This document shows positions 22,190 to 33,400 of a DNA stretch of 64,000 nt, one piece after another. Each line of letters begins with the position of its first letter. Within the stretch, counting starts at the first letter, position 1. Both the position numbers and the translations under genes were made by a program. The DNA lies in NCBI GenBank assembly GCA_011037195.1, contig JAAEAF010014367.1, positions 1-64,000 on the forward strand, read 5' to 3'. The stretch is from Triatoma infestans (taxonomy: Eukaryota > Arthropoda > Insecta > Hemiptera > Reduviidae). The notes beneath the pieces are model-generated. The model was not told the DNA's origin and searched no databases. It worked only from the letters and a program-made list of their open reading frames with translations.

Positions 22190-23760
22190 AGTTAATAGGC
22201 CCACTACTATTCTTAAACCTTCTGGCTATGTTTCAGTAGGTCCATGGTGAATTTAGGCGAATGTTTCTTAATAAAGAGTTTCGCCTCCTCTGTCCCTGTG
22301 CCCTTTCCAACCTTTGCAGACGCTGTTCTTCTATTCAACCTTTGGTAGATCCATAAGTTTCAGGCTTTTGGACAAACCGCAGAAGGGTTTGGGACCTATG
22401 AAAATGTCCTTCGAGCATTCCCTCGGTAGTGCAACTGTCTTTCGTTGCCGAAAAATACAGGGTGTCCCAGCACCCAAGCAGCTTAAGCTTATTCCGAGCG
22501 CCCACCAAAGTTAGGGCGGTTAGGTAATCCCACATCAGTCGTGATCCGGCAGCCTAGCTATCGGATTATATGACCACTCTCCTCCGCACTAATCCTGCCT
22601 TAAAATCTCCTCAGCACAGAGCTATAGCGCCACCACTTCAGTCTGGAAGACCGTGGCATATTTTCCTAAACTGGCCTTGATTTTAACCTTAGGTGCACCC
22701 CATAGACTCCAGCTCCGATGCCGGTCTGAGTCTTGGATCCGCTCGTGTACCAGATTGAGTTAGCGAGCAGAGGAGGGCCACTGTCTCATTTGCTTCTCTC
22801 CGGTATTGTAATGCGGAAATTTCTATTCTAATTGAATCTAGGATTCACCCCTTCAGTTGGCGAACCAAGTAAATTGGTTGGCCTTAATTTCCTCAATCAA
22901 CCTCTGGACTGGCAGATTCCATGTCTAGAGGTGATAGGTGGCGGCTCTTGAAGGAGCTTACGAATTCCAATTCTTGCTTCGCCCTTGAAGAGAATATTTA
23001 ATAGTGGTAAGCTGAAGACCTTCAAAGCCGCAGTCTCATGGGCTCCATGGAACCCAGGCATGCTTGCCTCTGGACCCCACTAGGCCTTTCACCACTCCTT
23101 TCTGCTCCACCAAACTACCGATCCGTATGTGATTAAGGGTTTTATGACCCTGATATATAACGAGAGTCAAAATTAGGCCCAAGCTCCAGTTTCTTCTACA
23201 AAGCCTTCTGCACCTACCAAGCGACTACGACAGTTTCTTTGTGTCGACTCTGACGATACTTGAATCTGCGGTCAAACGTAACTCGAGGTACTTAGCCTCC
23301 AGCGCAAATGGAATCGGAATGTGCCCAAGTTGAGGTGATTTGAGTCCATCCAAATTGTAGCATAGCGTGGAAGGAACTATTATGCTTTATGGACAAGTCC
23401 TCTTCCCTACATCAGTCCCATGTCTCATGTTTAGAGCAGCTTGCACTCGCTCTGAGATTGTACTGAGATGTTTTCCTCTCAGCCAAATCGTCTGCGTAAC
23501 CTAATCGTGTAGATTACGATTTTTAGCATCAATAAATCGTGTAGGTCGCAGTGCATTGGGCCCCTTTAGCTCCCTCCAACCCAGGAAGTCATAGTTATTC
23601 GCAGATAAGTCTTGGAGGAGATCGTCAACGACTATTGTCCTCATCAGAGGGGATAATAATCCGCCTTATGGACACCCCCTCCCTATTTGCACAATAAGAA
23701 TGGTCTGGTCCATTGCGGACGTATTAATACTATTCCTTAGCACAGACTCCACTGTATCGC
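22190..23760 (-). pseudogene. R1-like LINE ORF2 (RT and RNase H), strongly decayed
   Basis: A GC-richer block with no long frame. Reading the minus strand across shifts gives the RT active-site region (a GCPQGG-like block near 23680, then DDLLQDLSANNYDF, then YADDLAE-like sequence near 23490-23510 and HLSTISERVQAALN near 23450), LGQIPIPFALEAKYLELRL near 23300, an RNase H part (VFQTEVVAL near 22640; LGHPVFFGNERQ near 22440) and AKLFIKKHSPKF near 22270. That order and spacing match the R1/I-type ORF2 C-half. HCR sequence flanks it on both sides, suggesting an old insertion into a repeat cluster. Confidence 0.6.
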
Positions 23761-24075
23761 AGGTAGCAATAAAAACTTTTCAGAAGAAAGCCGTCAACCG
23801 AAAGAGTGGTGATTTTTCTGAATTATGTATCTCTTCTTTTTAATTGTTTTTCTCCCAAAAAACGGCCCATTGATTTTCTGCACACAGTAAAGACCCATCA
23901 CTTTTATTTCAAAACTTGTTTTTATGAAGATTGGTTTTGATTGGTTGTGTGGTGGGAGGTTGTGTGGTGGGAGATTGTGTGGTGGGAGGTTGGCTCATCA
24001 GTGCAACGTCGACTAAACATTTAGTAAAAATTCCGAGTTTTTTTTTTGTTACATTTTGGCGAAAGTTTTTGATTT
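23761..24075 (+). repeat. HCR repeat fragment with G-rich triplication
   Basis: HCR blocks (GCCGTCAACCGAAAGAGTGG, CGGCCCATTGATTTTCT, CACTTTTATTTCAAAA, ACATTTAGTAAAAATTCCGA) surround three 15-base units GGTTGTGTGGTGGGA at 23943-23987 (third unit begins GA). Confidence 0.5.
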
Positions 24076-24085
24076 TTATTTTTAT

Positions 24086-24165
24086 ATGGCACGATATCTC
24101 TTTAAATGGCACGATATCTCTTTAAATGGCACAATATCTCTTTAAATGGCACAATATCTCTTTAA
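24086..24165 (+). repeat. Tandem repeat, 4 x 20 bp
   Basis: Four uninterrupted units of ATGGCACGATATCTCTTTAA; units 3 and 4 carry CAATATC in place of CGATATC. Confidence 0.9.
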
Positions 24166-24289
24166 AAATGAAATAATTCAATTATTACGTAACTATTTTG
24201 CTATGTTTGAAAACAATTATAAAGGTCACAACAGACATGATTTACAAATTTATTGTGTGATAAAATGATCTTTTTATTGCAATTAATAT

Positions 24290-24445
24290 AATCAAATTAT
24301 TAATTAAAATCAAAATAACAAGCAGAAAATTCGTTGCCTGGGGCCAAAGAAGAAACTTTTTATTTTTAAAAGTTTATTCGACGTTTCGGACACCTTTGGT
24401 GTCCTTCCTCAGAAACGTCTGATTAATAACGGCCAAACATATTGT
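24290..24445 (-). repeat. Dispersed repeat carrying a hammerhead-like motif (copy 1)
   Basis: It shares with 38955-39126 the run AACAAGCA, TGGGGCCAAAGAAG, AACTTTTTATTTTTAAAA, GTTTATTCGACGTTTCGG and ACCTTTGGTGTCCTTCCTCA. Its right end reads AATAACGGCCAAACATA, the complement of the left end of the second copy. Confidence 0.65.
24379..24413 (-). ncRNA. Hammerhead-like motif, best-formed stem II
   Basis: On the minus strand: CTGAGGA (24412-24406), A, then a perfect 7-bp stem II with a 3-base loop (GGACACC AAA GGTGTCC, 24404-24388), GAAA (24387-24384) and CGTC. The ACGT stretch is self-complementary, so stem III could form in a dimer. TTT before CTGAGGA can pair with GAA after the predicted cleavage site (stem I). 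These are all the conserved parts of a minimal hammerhead; activity is inferred. Confidence 0.55.
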
Positions 24446-25239
24446 ATATAGTAAAATCAAAATAGTTCAATAGCTAATATTGCAAGAAAGAAAAGTAAAT
24501 AAAATGTAACCAATTATTAATATTTATAATAATCAGCATACAGCCAGCGCGACAGAGCCAACGATATCCTGGAAGGGACTTATGCAACTAGTGCTGGACA
24601 TTATTATGTTTCGTCCCAAGTAGTGTAGTTTTTAGTATGTTTGTGTACTGGTACTACACCACACAGGATTCCAACAAAAAACAAGTGGCGTCCGCTTTCT
24701 GATAAGTCCCATTCCATGAATAATGCCAGAAGTATTGCGCAGTGGCAATGAAGTTCTGCGATGTGATTAATGCTAGTTACAGCTGAAAGGCGCTGACTGT
24801 GCGATGTCCGGTCTTGATCGAGGATTTTATTTGCTGTATTAATTCGAGTTTATATAGTAATGTTTGCTATTCTCCTCCGACACCATACCTAATTGTTGAA
24901 CATTAAGCCCAACTGAAAAAAGTAGGCCTTACTTTGCTTGACGGCCAGCATCAGACTACTTCGGTCCTACTTTCTCTTCTTGCTGCTGCCAGTGGTAACG
25001 AGCGGCTTTTACTCACATGACTTGGGTTTTGACCGGAAATATATGTTTTAAGCACCTCTGAGTCGGAAAATAATTTTGTTGTAGCAAGCTCCGTAATGCC
25101 CACATTCATACGCTCTTCTTTTAGTACAATTATCAGAGTTGTAATCTTACAAAATCGGAATTTTTACTAAACATTTAGTTGCGGTAATTGCCGCCAGCTA
25201 GTGGTGGAACTGTATTTGGGGTGATGCACCTCCAATAAT
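24446..25239. other. No gene seen
   Basis: A moderately GC-rich stretch with no domain-bearing frame. Short HCR-like pieces (CCGGAAATATATGTTTTAAG near 25035) occur near its end. Confidence 0.35.
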
Positions 25240-26030
25240 CAATTTTCCTTAAAAAAAAAATCCGAATAAAGTAAGAGACCCATATGTGTGTGATTAGAAT
25301 GCGAGTTTGAAGAAAACTTAGGAATCCGTTTGCGAGAAAATCGCATTATGCGAGAAACAAATACTACAAACTTACTTCTGGGTGTCGAAATTTTGTCCTC
25401 GTGCCCCAATCAATATCCCCCAATAAAATATCAAATTTGAGTATATGCACAAAATAGCTTACTGATAAATTCAATTGATATATTTTATTTGTAACAACGC
25501 ACATCCATGCAAGCCATTCTCTCTCTAAACAGGAAGTAAGGCAATCGTCGAGATTTTTTAAATTGAGTTTTTATTAGCAAATACTTATTTTGAGGTTTGC
25601 TGAGAACAAAAAAGATGTTTTTAACGACGGTCTGTGAGTGTGTTTGTGTAAACGAAATATTTAAAAAAAAAATCGCAAAAAGCTAAAACTTGGTATCCCT
25701 TTCAGGTTTCGGGAAACTGAAAGTGTGACTTAACAAAATTGATCTTTGAGTTTTTTTTTCTCGAAAACGGCTAGAACAATTTTCTTTGAATTTGGCAGTT
25801 AATAGCTTTTCGTTAGGTTTAAATTTTTAAACTGCCGCTACAAGTTTTGTTACGACAGAGGCCTCACAATGTTCATCCGGGTATATATGTGCAACTTTTT
25901 TATTGCCAGCCTAACTAAACGATTGTAAACATGGCAAATTTTTAAGAAAATTTGTGAACTAAATTTTATTAAGTAGGAGAAAGTCTTGTGAGTGTTTCAC
26001 ATCAGATTTGGAGGGGTGCGGTGTTTCTGG
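25240..26030. repeat. HCR fragments in both orientations
   Basis: 25290-25450 is minus-oriented (TTTGAAGAAAACTTAGGAAT, GAAATTTTGTCC). 25600-26010 is plus-oriented, with a GTCTGTGAGTGTGTTTGTGT tract, an AAAATCGCAAAAAGCTAAAA block and the 3' end GTGAGTGTTTCACATCAGAT at 25990. Confidence 0.5.
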
Positions 26031-26564
26031 GTAGCTAGGTGGTTAATTCTCTGGTTTCTATGTCATTCATTGCTTGTGCAATACATCACCTGGAGGAAAA
26101 TAGGAGTACAAGATTGCTCAAAATTTTTGACCACAGAACTAACTGTAAGATTTGCAGATTCACAGTAGTGAGAATGTTTCACACCAGAATTTCTTTAAAT
26201 TATAAACAAAACAATACCATTAGTTGTCAACTTACCCCAGTGAAGTGCTTGCCTACGATATGGTTCAGAAAGCTGCCACTAGGAAGAGCTAGTGATTAGC
26301 CACAGTCTCTGCTATAAGAACGTTTGAATATAACGCTGTATATTGTGTGTATTAATAACATTGTTACAATTTGTATGGCGGCAGTTAACTGCAAGAACGT
26401 TATTCCTTTGTTCCTAGAGTGCATTGACCTGACCTCTTAGTCTTCCATTTCTCCTCAGTTACCTCCTTCAGTATAGAAATACTGTATTATAAGCAGAAGC
26501 TTATATACATAATTTAGGTCATTTTTCGTGTCCCCCCACATTGTTAATATTGTATTCCATTTGT

Positions 26565-28070
26565 ACTTTCTCTTATTGCTGTAAGAGCAACTATTGCGAT
26601 CGTGACAAATTTTCACCGAATATCTATTGGGGACCAGAGAGTGTGACCATAACTGTGTTTTTAGCGAATGTCTGTATGTGTGTGTGTGTGTGTGTGTATG
26701 AATAAAATATCACAGGAAGCTCAAACCGGAAGTGCGACTTTACTGAAGTTTTTTCTTCAGCTTTTCGCGATTTTCTTTAAACTTTGCATGCTATTTACAG
26801 ACATAGATGCCTATCACTATTATGTGAAACATTTCCCCTGGAAAATTGCTTTTGAGGGGATGTGAAGGAACAACAGCGTTATGCTTTCCTCTAAAGTATC
26901 ATTTCAGTAAAAGGTATGATTTTAATGTTTTAACATTACAAGTATTAATACAATCCCAAATTTGAAGAAAATCGGTTAACCGGAAAAGCGACTTGACAGA
27001 ATAGGTTCTTAAATCTTTTGGAATTTTCTTGCAATCGGTTACAACGATTTTCTTAAAATTGGGAACGCTCACTGAACAGATACAATTATATAACTTTTAT
27101 TTAAGAAATTATCCCTGAAAAACAGTTTTAGGAGTTTCTAGGGGCTTGTCAAGTTAAAATTTAAACTGCCACCATCACCTTCTTTTTGGCAAACCCATTT
27201 AACGTTTACAGACATAATAATTTTAAAGAAAATATTTCTGTTATATTTTAATCAGATAAAGTCATGTGAGTGTTTCAAACCTGTTTTCCTAGTAACAGAA
27301 AGTATTATAGTTAGGTCAAAATCGTCAAATTCCCCTAAGTGTCACTACAGGATCCGACAAATAAGTTATCTGTCAAAATTCCTCAACCGCAAGTACAACT
27401 TTATGAATAGATTTTCTACTTTGCTATTTTCTCATAAACCGCTCCAATGATTTTCTTTAAACTTGGTCTAACAACCACACATAAGAAACTGTAACTTTTA
27501 TTTGAAACATTTCTATGGGAAAATTCATTCAAGGTGGTCTTTTGGGGGAGATTGGGGTGGTTTTCCTATAAAATGCTATTTTTAGATGATATACGATTCC
27601 TGCATCTAAAGAATATTAATTAGAATTAAATATGTTGCCATAAATCTGAGTTTGGAGAAACTCGGTTGACCGGAGTGCATGTTTACTGAATAGTTTTTTC
27701 AGTTTTGTTGAGTTATGTTTTCCTCTAAAAAGTGCTAGTTTAGTTTATAATACAATTCTATCATTAAAATAATATTAATAAAAATTCCGCGAAAATCGGT
27801 TGACCGAAAGTGCGTTTTTACTGCACAGTTTTCCTTCTTTTTTTTCCGATTTTATCCATAAAACATCGACATATTTCATTAAATTGGTTACACTACGTAT
27901 GAATACACAGACCAATCATTTTATTGGGAAATCTTGTCAGAGAAAGTTCAGTTAGAGAAGTTTTGGGCGAGAGGAAATGCTTTTTTACAAAAAATAATTT
28001 TATAAAGTTCAGATTGTCCAATTGAAGACAAACATTTAGTGAAAATTACAAGTTTGAAGGAAATTATAAC
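26565..28070 (+). repeat. Two HCR copies head to tail
   Basis: The first copy begins with the ACTTTCTCTTATTGCTGTAA hairpin region at 26567 and ends with GTGAGTGTTTCAAACCTG near 27270-27287. The second starts immediately (CTAGTAACAGAAAGTATTAT) and runs to about 28070. The direct adjacency of a 3' end and a 5' end means the family can occur as a tandem pair. Confidence 0.6.
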
Positions 28071-30338
28071 TGTGTGAGCTGCAGTGAGAGCAAGTGGTGT
28101 GAGTGGATGGGGAGGGGCCTGGGAGTCGTTGGGGGGAGACACCTAAAACAAGGGTGTTATCGGCTTAGAGCGCATAGTTTTAAGGTTTTAATTACCGCCT
28201 ATATAAGGTTATAGCAGCTGTCTCTATACTGTATAGAAGTAGTGAGAAAAATTAAAAATACATAATAAGCCATAAAAATACCAATAAAGTATTTTCCAAT
28301 CGGTAGCACTTTCTTGCGCACTTACTGCCGACATAGGTGGTACTGTGAGATTATGGAAGCTCTGTTTCTGCCAGCAGTAAACTCTAACTTACAAAATATC
28401 TTTGTGAATTACAAAAATACTTAAGGATAGTTAAATATCTAGAAAATTTCAACCTTAGCTTTTGAAAATTGATTTAAAAAAGGCTCAGAGAGAAATTTGT
28501 AATAATGTTTCACACCTTAATTTTACTTCCTGTTGGATTCTGTTTTCAGCAGAAAAAAGTTGGTACTAATCAGAGGGCTGTTCTGATATTTGGTCTCTCT
28601 GTAATCAATAATAAAACTGATACGAAGAGCGCCGTGTGAACCAATCAGACCTTGTGCCAGTAAACACTCCGCTATTCATCAAACTATGGCACCTTCTGCT
28701 GTATGCACATTGTTCGACCAATCATTAACCTGGCTTAGATATCAAACTTTGATAAAATATTTAGTCCTTTGGCTATTCATGTAATACACACTAATTGCTA
28801 ATTAATAATGCTATAATTTTATTATATTCATTATTATTAAAGATCACACTTTATTAGTCCAAAAACATTGAACATTGAGTGATGAAATTATATTATTGGA
28901 CAATCCAAATAAACAGTTGAAATCTGATGTCACAAAGCCTTCAAAACTCCCCATAAAATCACTTTTACCGCAAAGTCTTTGGTTTTGTTTTATATTTATG
29001 CAGTGCGCACTGCAAGTTCAAAAAACATCATTGATGCCAATTTCAAGAAAATAACGAGAAACTGAAAAACAACATTCGGCAAAGTAGCATTTCCGGTTAA
29101 TGGATTATAACCAAAACCTTACTGTCAGTGGAGAGTGGTACCTGAACAGAATATCAAGTTTGAGTTTCCCGCAATTTTGCATTGTTAAAAAATATTTTTT
29201 CTCTCTCTCTCTGTTGGTGCTCTGAACCAGTTGATTTCATAATAATTCAATATAAGTATTAAAGAATGTTCTCCAACAATAGTTGAATGTCTAATTTTCT
29301 ACTTCACTCGAATTAGCTGTTCATTTTTTATTCCAACTAGTTGGACATTTTTCATTTCTTAGTTCATATTTTATATTACAACTAAGTTCATTCTCAATTC
29401 TTAATTTGGATTTGTTGCCACTACCACCAAGACCTGCACTAGCGAAAGCTCCAGGCGGGCCCTCGCCCAAGCATTTCTGCGCTCATCCCGCCACCCGCTT
29501 ATTCTTCAAGACGTAATAGTAGTATGAAGTAAGCTATATAATTAACAACATTGATAAGTTTAAAAAACTACAACATTAATTAACACAGCTTATTAACTAC
29601 CTATGATTTATAGCACTGACGGCAGCGTATAGGCACGATACTAGAGCGCCATCCATTTTCAGTGCTAATTGCTTCGGCAGGTGAGTTGGTACACACTCTT
29701 TAGCGGATTCCACCATCCATAAGTACACCGATAGGCCACCGATTATCTATTTTATTAAAGACTTAAATTTTTTCTATTTACTAGTAAAAAACACAATGAA
29801 TCATGTTCACCAATGAAAAACAACACTTCATTAAAAAATTATATACACTATTTATTAACAAAAACTAATATAATTCAATATTATTTTGATTTTATGAATA
29901 TTATCCTTAACTAATATTTATATATATAGTACATATTTATATAATATGTAGGAACAATATGTGAATGCACTGAGTTTCATGTTTGTCTAATGCAAGTAAC
30001 CTATTTGAATATTATTTAACATGTTGCAATGGTAAGGAGCATGTACAATAAGAAGGCCATTTAATTTCAATATTAATATATCCCGACAATGAAATACCAG
30101 CCGAAAACAAATAATGCTACCGGCTAAGTAATACTTGGAAATATTCAGGTAACAAAATAGAGATTTGCTGAATTGTATGTGTTCTCTAAGTGTGCGTGCG
30201 TGTGTAGTTTTGTGAGAGAAAATAATTGTAATAGTGTTTTCTATAGGTGATTTCGAATTGTCTGATTTTTCTTCTTTCGAATTGTTTTAACAAAAAAATA
30301 TATATATAATATATATATTTTGTTTATTTGAGCTGCTA
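28071..30338. other. Region downstream of the CRAL-TRIO gene; no other gene seen
   Basis: It includes an inverted HCR piece at about 29010-29180, a palindrome CCAACTAGTTGG at about 29333 and a GC-rich stretch at 29430-29510. On the gene's strand, an AATAAA polyadenylation signal lies 11 bases past the stop codon (complement at 30323-30328). Confidence 0.4.
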
Positions 30339-30490
30339 TTAATCAATGGTCAGCTGCTTGAATGATCCTTCCATGCCAAACAGATCGTCATATGTCTTTG
30401 GTTTACCGGGACGTTTACTTTCGTCTGCTTTCAGCTTCTCTTGTTCTAAGAACCAATCTTTGTAGGAGATCATCTTCTCTAGCCATTTTG
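30339..30490 (-). CDS. CRAL-TRIO gene, coding exon 6 with stop
   Basis: Acceptor TATTTTCCAG. Encodes residues 261-310 ([19 protein letters not shown] through GSFKQLTID) and TAA at 30341-30339. A damaged inverted copy of this exon lies at 33658-33932. Confidence 0.93.
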
Positions 30491-33400
30491 CTGGAAAATA
30501 ATTTATTTATAATAAACTGTATTAATATAAATAAAAACAAAAAAGAAGAAGAAAATCAAAGATTGTAAACAAATTATTGATACAATCTATTATATTAGTG
30601 CTCATAGTTATGCAAAAAATATAAAGAATGATCTGATTAGATCAAATCTGAGACAATCTCTGATAAATACAAAACGTCATGTTTTTCAATAAGCTGGCTA
30701 GTTTAGAGTTATAAAAGGTAAGAAAGTTTAGAGTTATAAATGGCAAAGAGAGTAGAAGTATGCTGAAGTCTCAATAAAAATGTAAGCCTGAACGAAAGGG
30801 AGGCCATCTTTAGCGATGCTATGACGAAACGCAAATATCTGTATTAATCTGAACAGCTTGCCTCTTGGTTTGCTGCCCAGAGAGGAATGTTATGGGCGTA
30901 GGGAGATAAAATCACTTTATTCCTAATAGAAACAAATATCTAGTCGGGATTTAGCTGGTCATTTAAATTACACACCATACTTATTAATAAGTGAAATAAA
31001 TAGAATTGTGTGAAAGTTGTTAGACTGGGATGACACAAGGAAATACCAAGATTTCTGAAGAAATTGCTCGTCTACTGCCTCTAATCGGATGTGAGACGGA
31101 TACTCCACATCTACAGATATGTTCAACTTATATTCCCCAAAAATTTGATATTTAATGACGCCACGAGGATGTCTGAGAAGCAGTTTAGATGTATATATGG
31201 TCCATAATGTCAAAGAATTCCCAGATTCACTTAGAAAGTATCCGTTCCTCTCGATCCTCTATTTCCAAACTTGTAAACTTGCGCTAATTTTCCACAGAAA
31301 CCAATAATTATAATCCTCTTATGTCTCTTAAAACCGCTTACTGTCCTAAATCTTTCCTAAGATACAGCTGATTAACATTCTTAAACATAATCTTTCAAGT
31401 CAGAAATAGAAGATTCATGTCAGAATAGATTTATGAATATTTTAATACATAAATAAAAGCAATTTAATCATTCTTTTGGACAATAGAATGGCACTTAACT
31501 AGTGGGTAATGGTGGAGCATGTCTAGGCCATATTAATTTGAAAGTCTGGCCTTGTCTAGCCTTGAAATAAGTTAAAACTATTGTTTCTAGTTGTAAAAGT
31601 CTATAAATTATTCTGAGGCTTAGATTATAGTTAGCAAAATTATTTAAAGTTCTTCTAAGACAACTATATAAACAAATTATGTTGTAACAACTATGTATAC
31701 ACCTGTTGATCTAGTTCAAATAATTCAATTTACCATTTATTTCTGCAATCGGCCCAGCATCGCCACCATACTCAGTTGGCAGGATCTCTTTGGGTATGTG
31801 CTTGTGCAAGGACTCAAGATCTGCATGAACGTGGATCTAAAGAAATAAAAATTAAAATTTTGAATATATTTTTTTCTTCTTTTTACTTTCTCCTACTGCT
31901 ATGAGGGGAGTACTGCAAACCATTCCAGTATTCACAGAAATGCATGTTTTGAGGTCCCCTAGTCCAAAAAAGTGGTTTTTAGAAAATGGTCTGTGTGTGT
32001 GTGTGAACCGCAGCTCAAAAACGAAAAATTGCAGGAAGTTGAAACTTGATATCGGTTTAGGTATCACCATGGGATCCGAAAGTAAGTTGTTCCTCAATCA
32101 AAGTGCCCCTTTACTGATTGGTTGTTTGCGATTTTCTCGATAATGGCTCCACCAATTTTCTTTAAACTTGATATATCACCTACACATACTAAGAGCTACA
32201 ATTTTTAGCTGAAAAAAATCTTTGTAAAAATTCATTTAATGCGGCTGTTAGGGGAAGGATGGGGTTATGTTTTCTTTTAAAGTGCTATTTCCGTTTATTA
32301 TTCTATTCTATCATGTAAATATGGTGCCATAATGCCTTGTTTGAAGAAAATCGGTTGACCGGAAGTGGGTTTTTACTGAACAGTTTTTTTCAGTATTCTG
32401 GGTTTTTCTCCATAAAAACAACGACGGATTTCTTTAAATTTGATATACTATGAATGCGGGGTCCTATAAGATATAATATAATGAAAATGTTTTGTACCGA
32501 AAATGGGAGATAGAATAAGTTGGGTTTAACAGTATTATGTTTAGTGACATTTTATTTACTGTGATATTGATTCGCTGATTTCTTCAAAATTCAGAATGTA
32601 TTTAATAGACCTTAACATGATTTAGGTAGGAACCGTAGATGTACTAAAACGTCAATTTAGTAGAAAACCTAAGGTTGCAGCTCTTCCCAACACACTCGTA
32701 AAATCAATTTTCCTGGAATATTTTGTTCAAATAAAAGTGATACAACTGACTGCGTGTACACAGTGTACAAGCAAATCGTGAAAAAGGTGAAACAAATCAA
32801 TTAAATAAAAAAATCATCTTGACGGATTATTGTGGAAAGGTTCGTGTCAAACCTGATGGTTTGTTGTTTCCTAGATGGGATATCAAGTTTGAGTTTCCTG
32901 TGACCCAGGGATCTCAAAAATTGCATTTCCGGTATGAAACTCATTTTGAAAAATTTGACGGGAAAGTTATTAGATAAGATTGAGATAAGTTATAAGATAA
33001 TTTTTAGCGCTGCGGCCAACTAAACCGTTTTCCACGCACTGAAAGAGGCAATCAGCAGAGACGAACAATCAAAAACAAGTTATTTCATATAAAAAAAAAA
33101 AAACTTACCCTATTTTTTATCTTCTCCTTGAGGAAAGGTTTCACAAAGTTGATGATTGTGTCGACCATTGGTGTTGTGTTGATTACATGCACTTCTTTCA
33201 GCTTCACTGGATAACCTTCCTGCAAACCGAAGTAGCTATTATTCACTGATGCGAATCCCATATGATGGGATAGCTAACTCTCAAACAGTTTGTAACCGTT
33301 TGTTTTTGTACTATTATAATAGACACACAGAGTTGGGTTATCCAGAAAAACAAAAATCTTCGAAAATCTTTTGTAAGTTCTAAATAGAATCAAAACTCTG

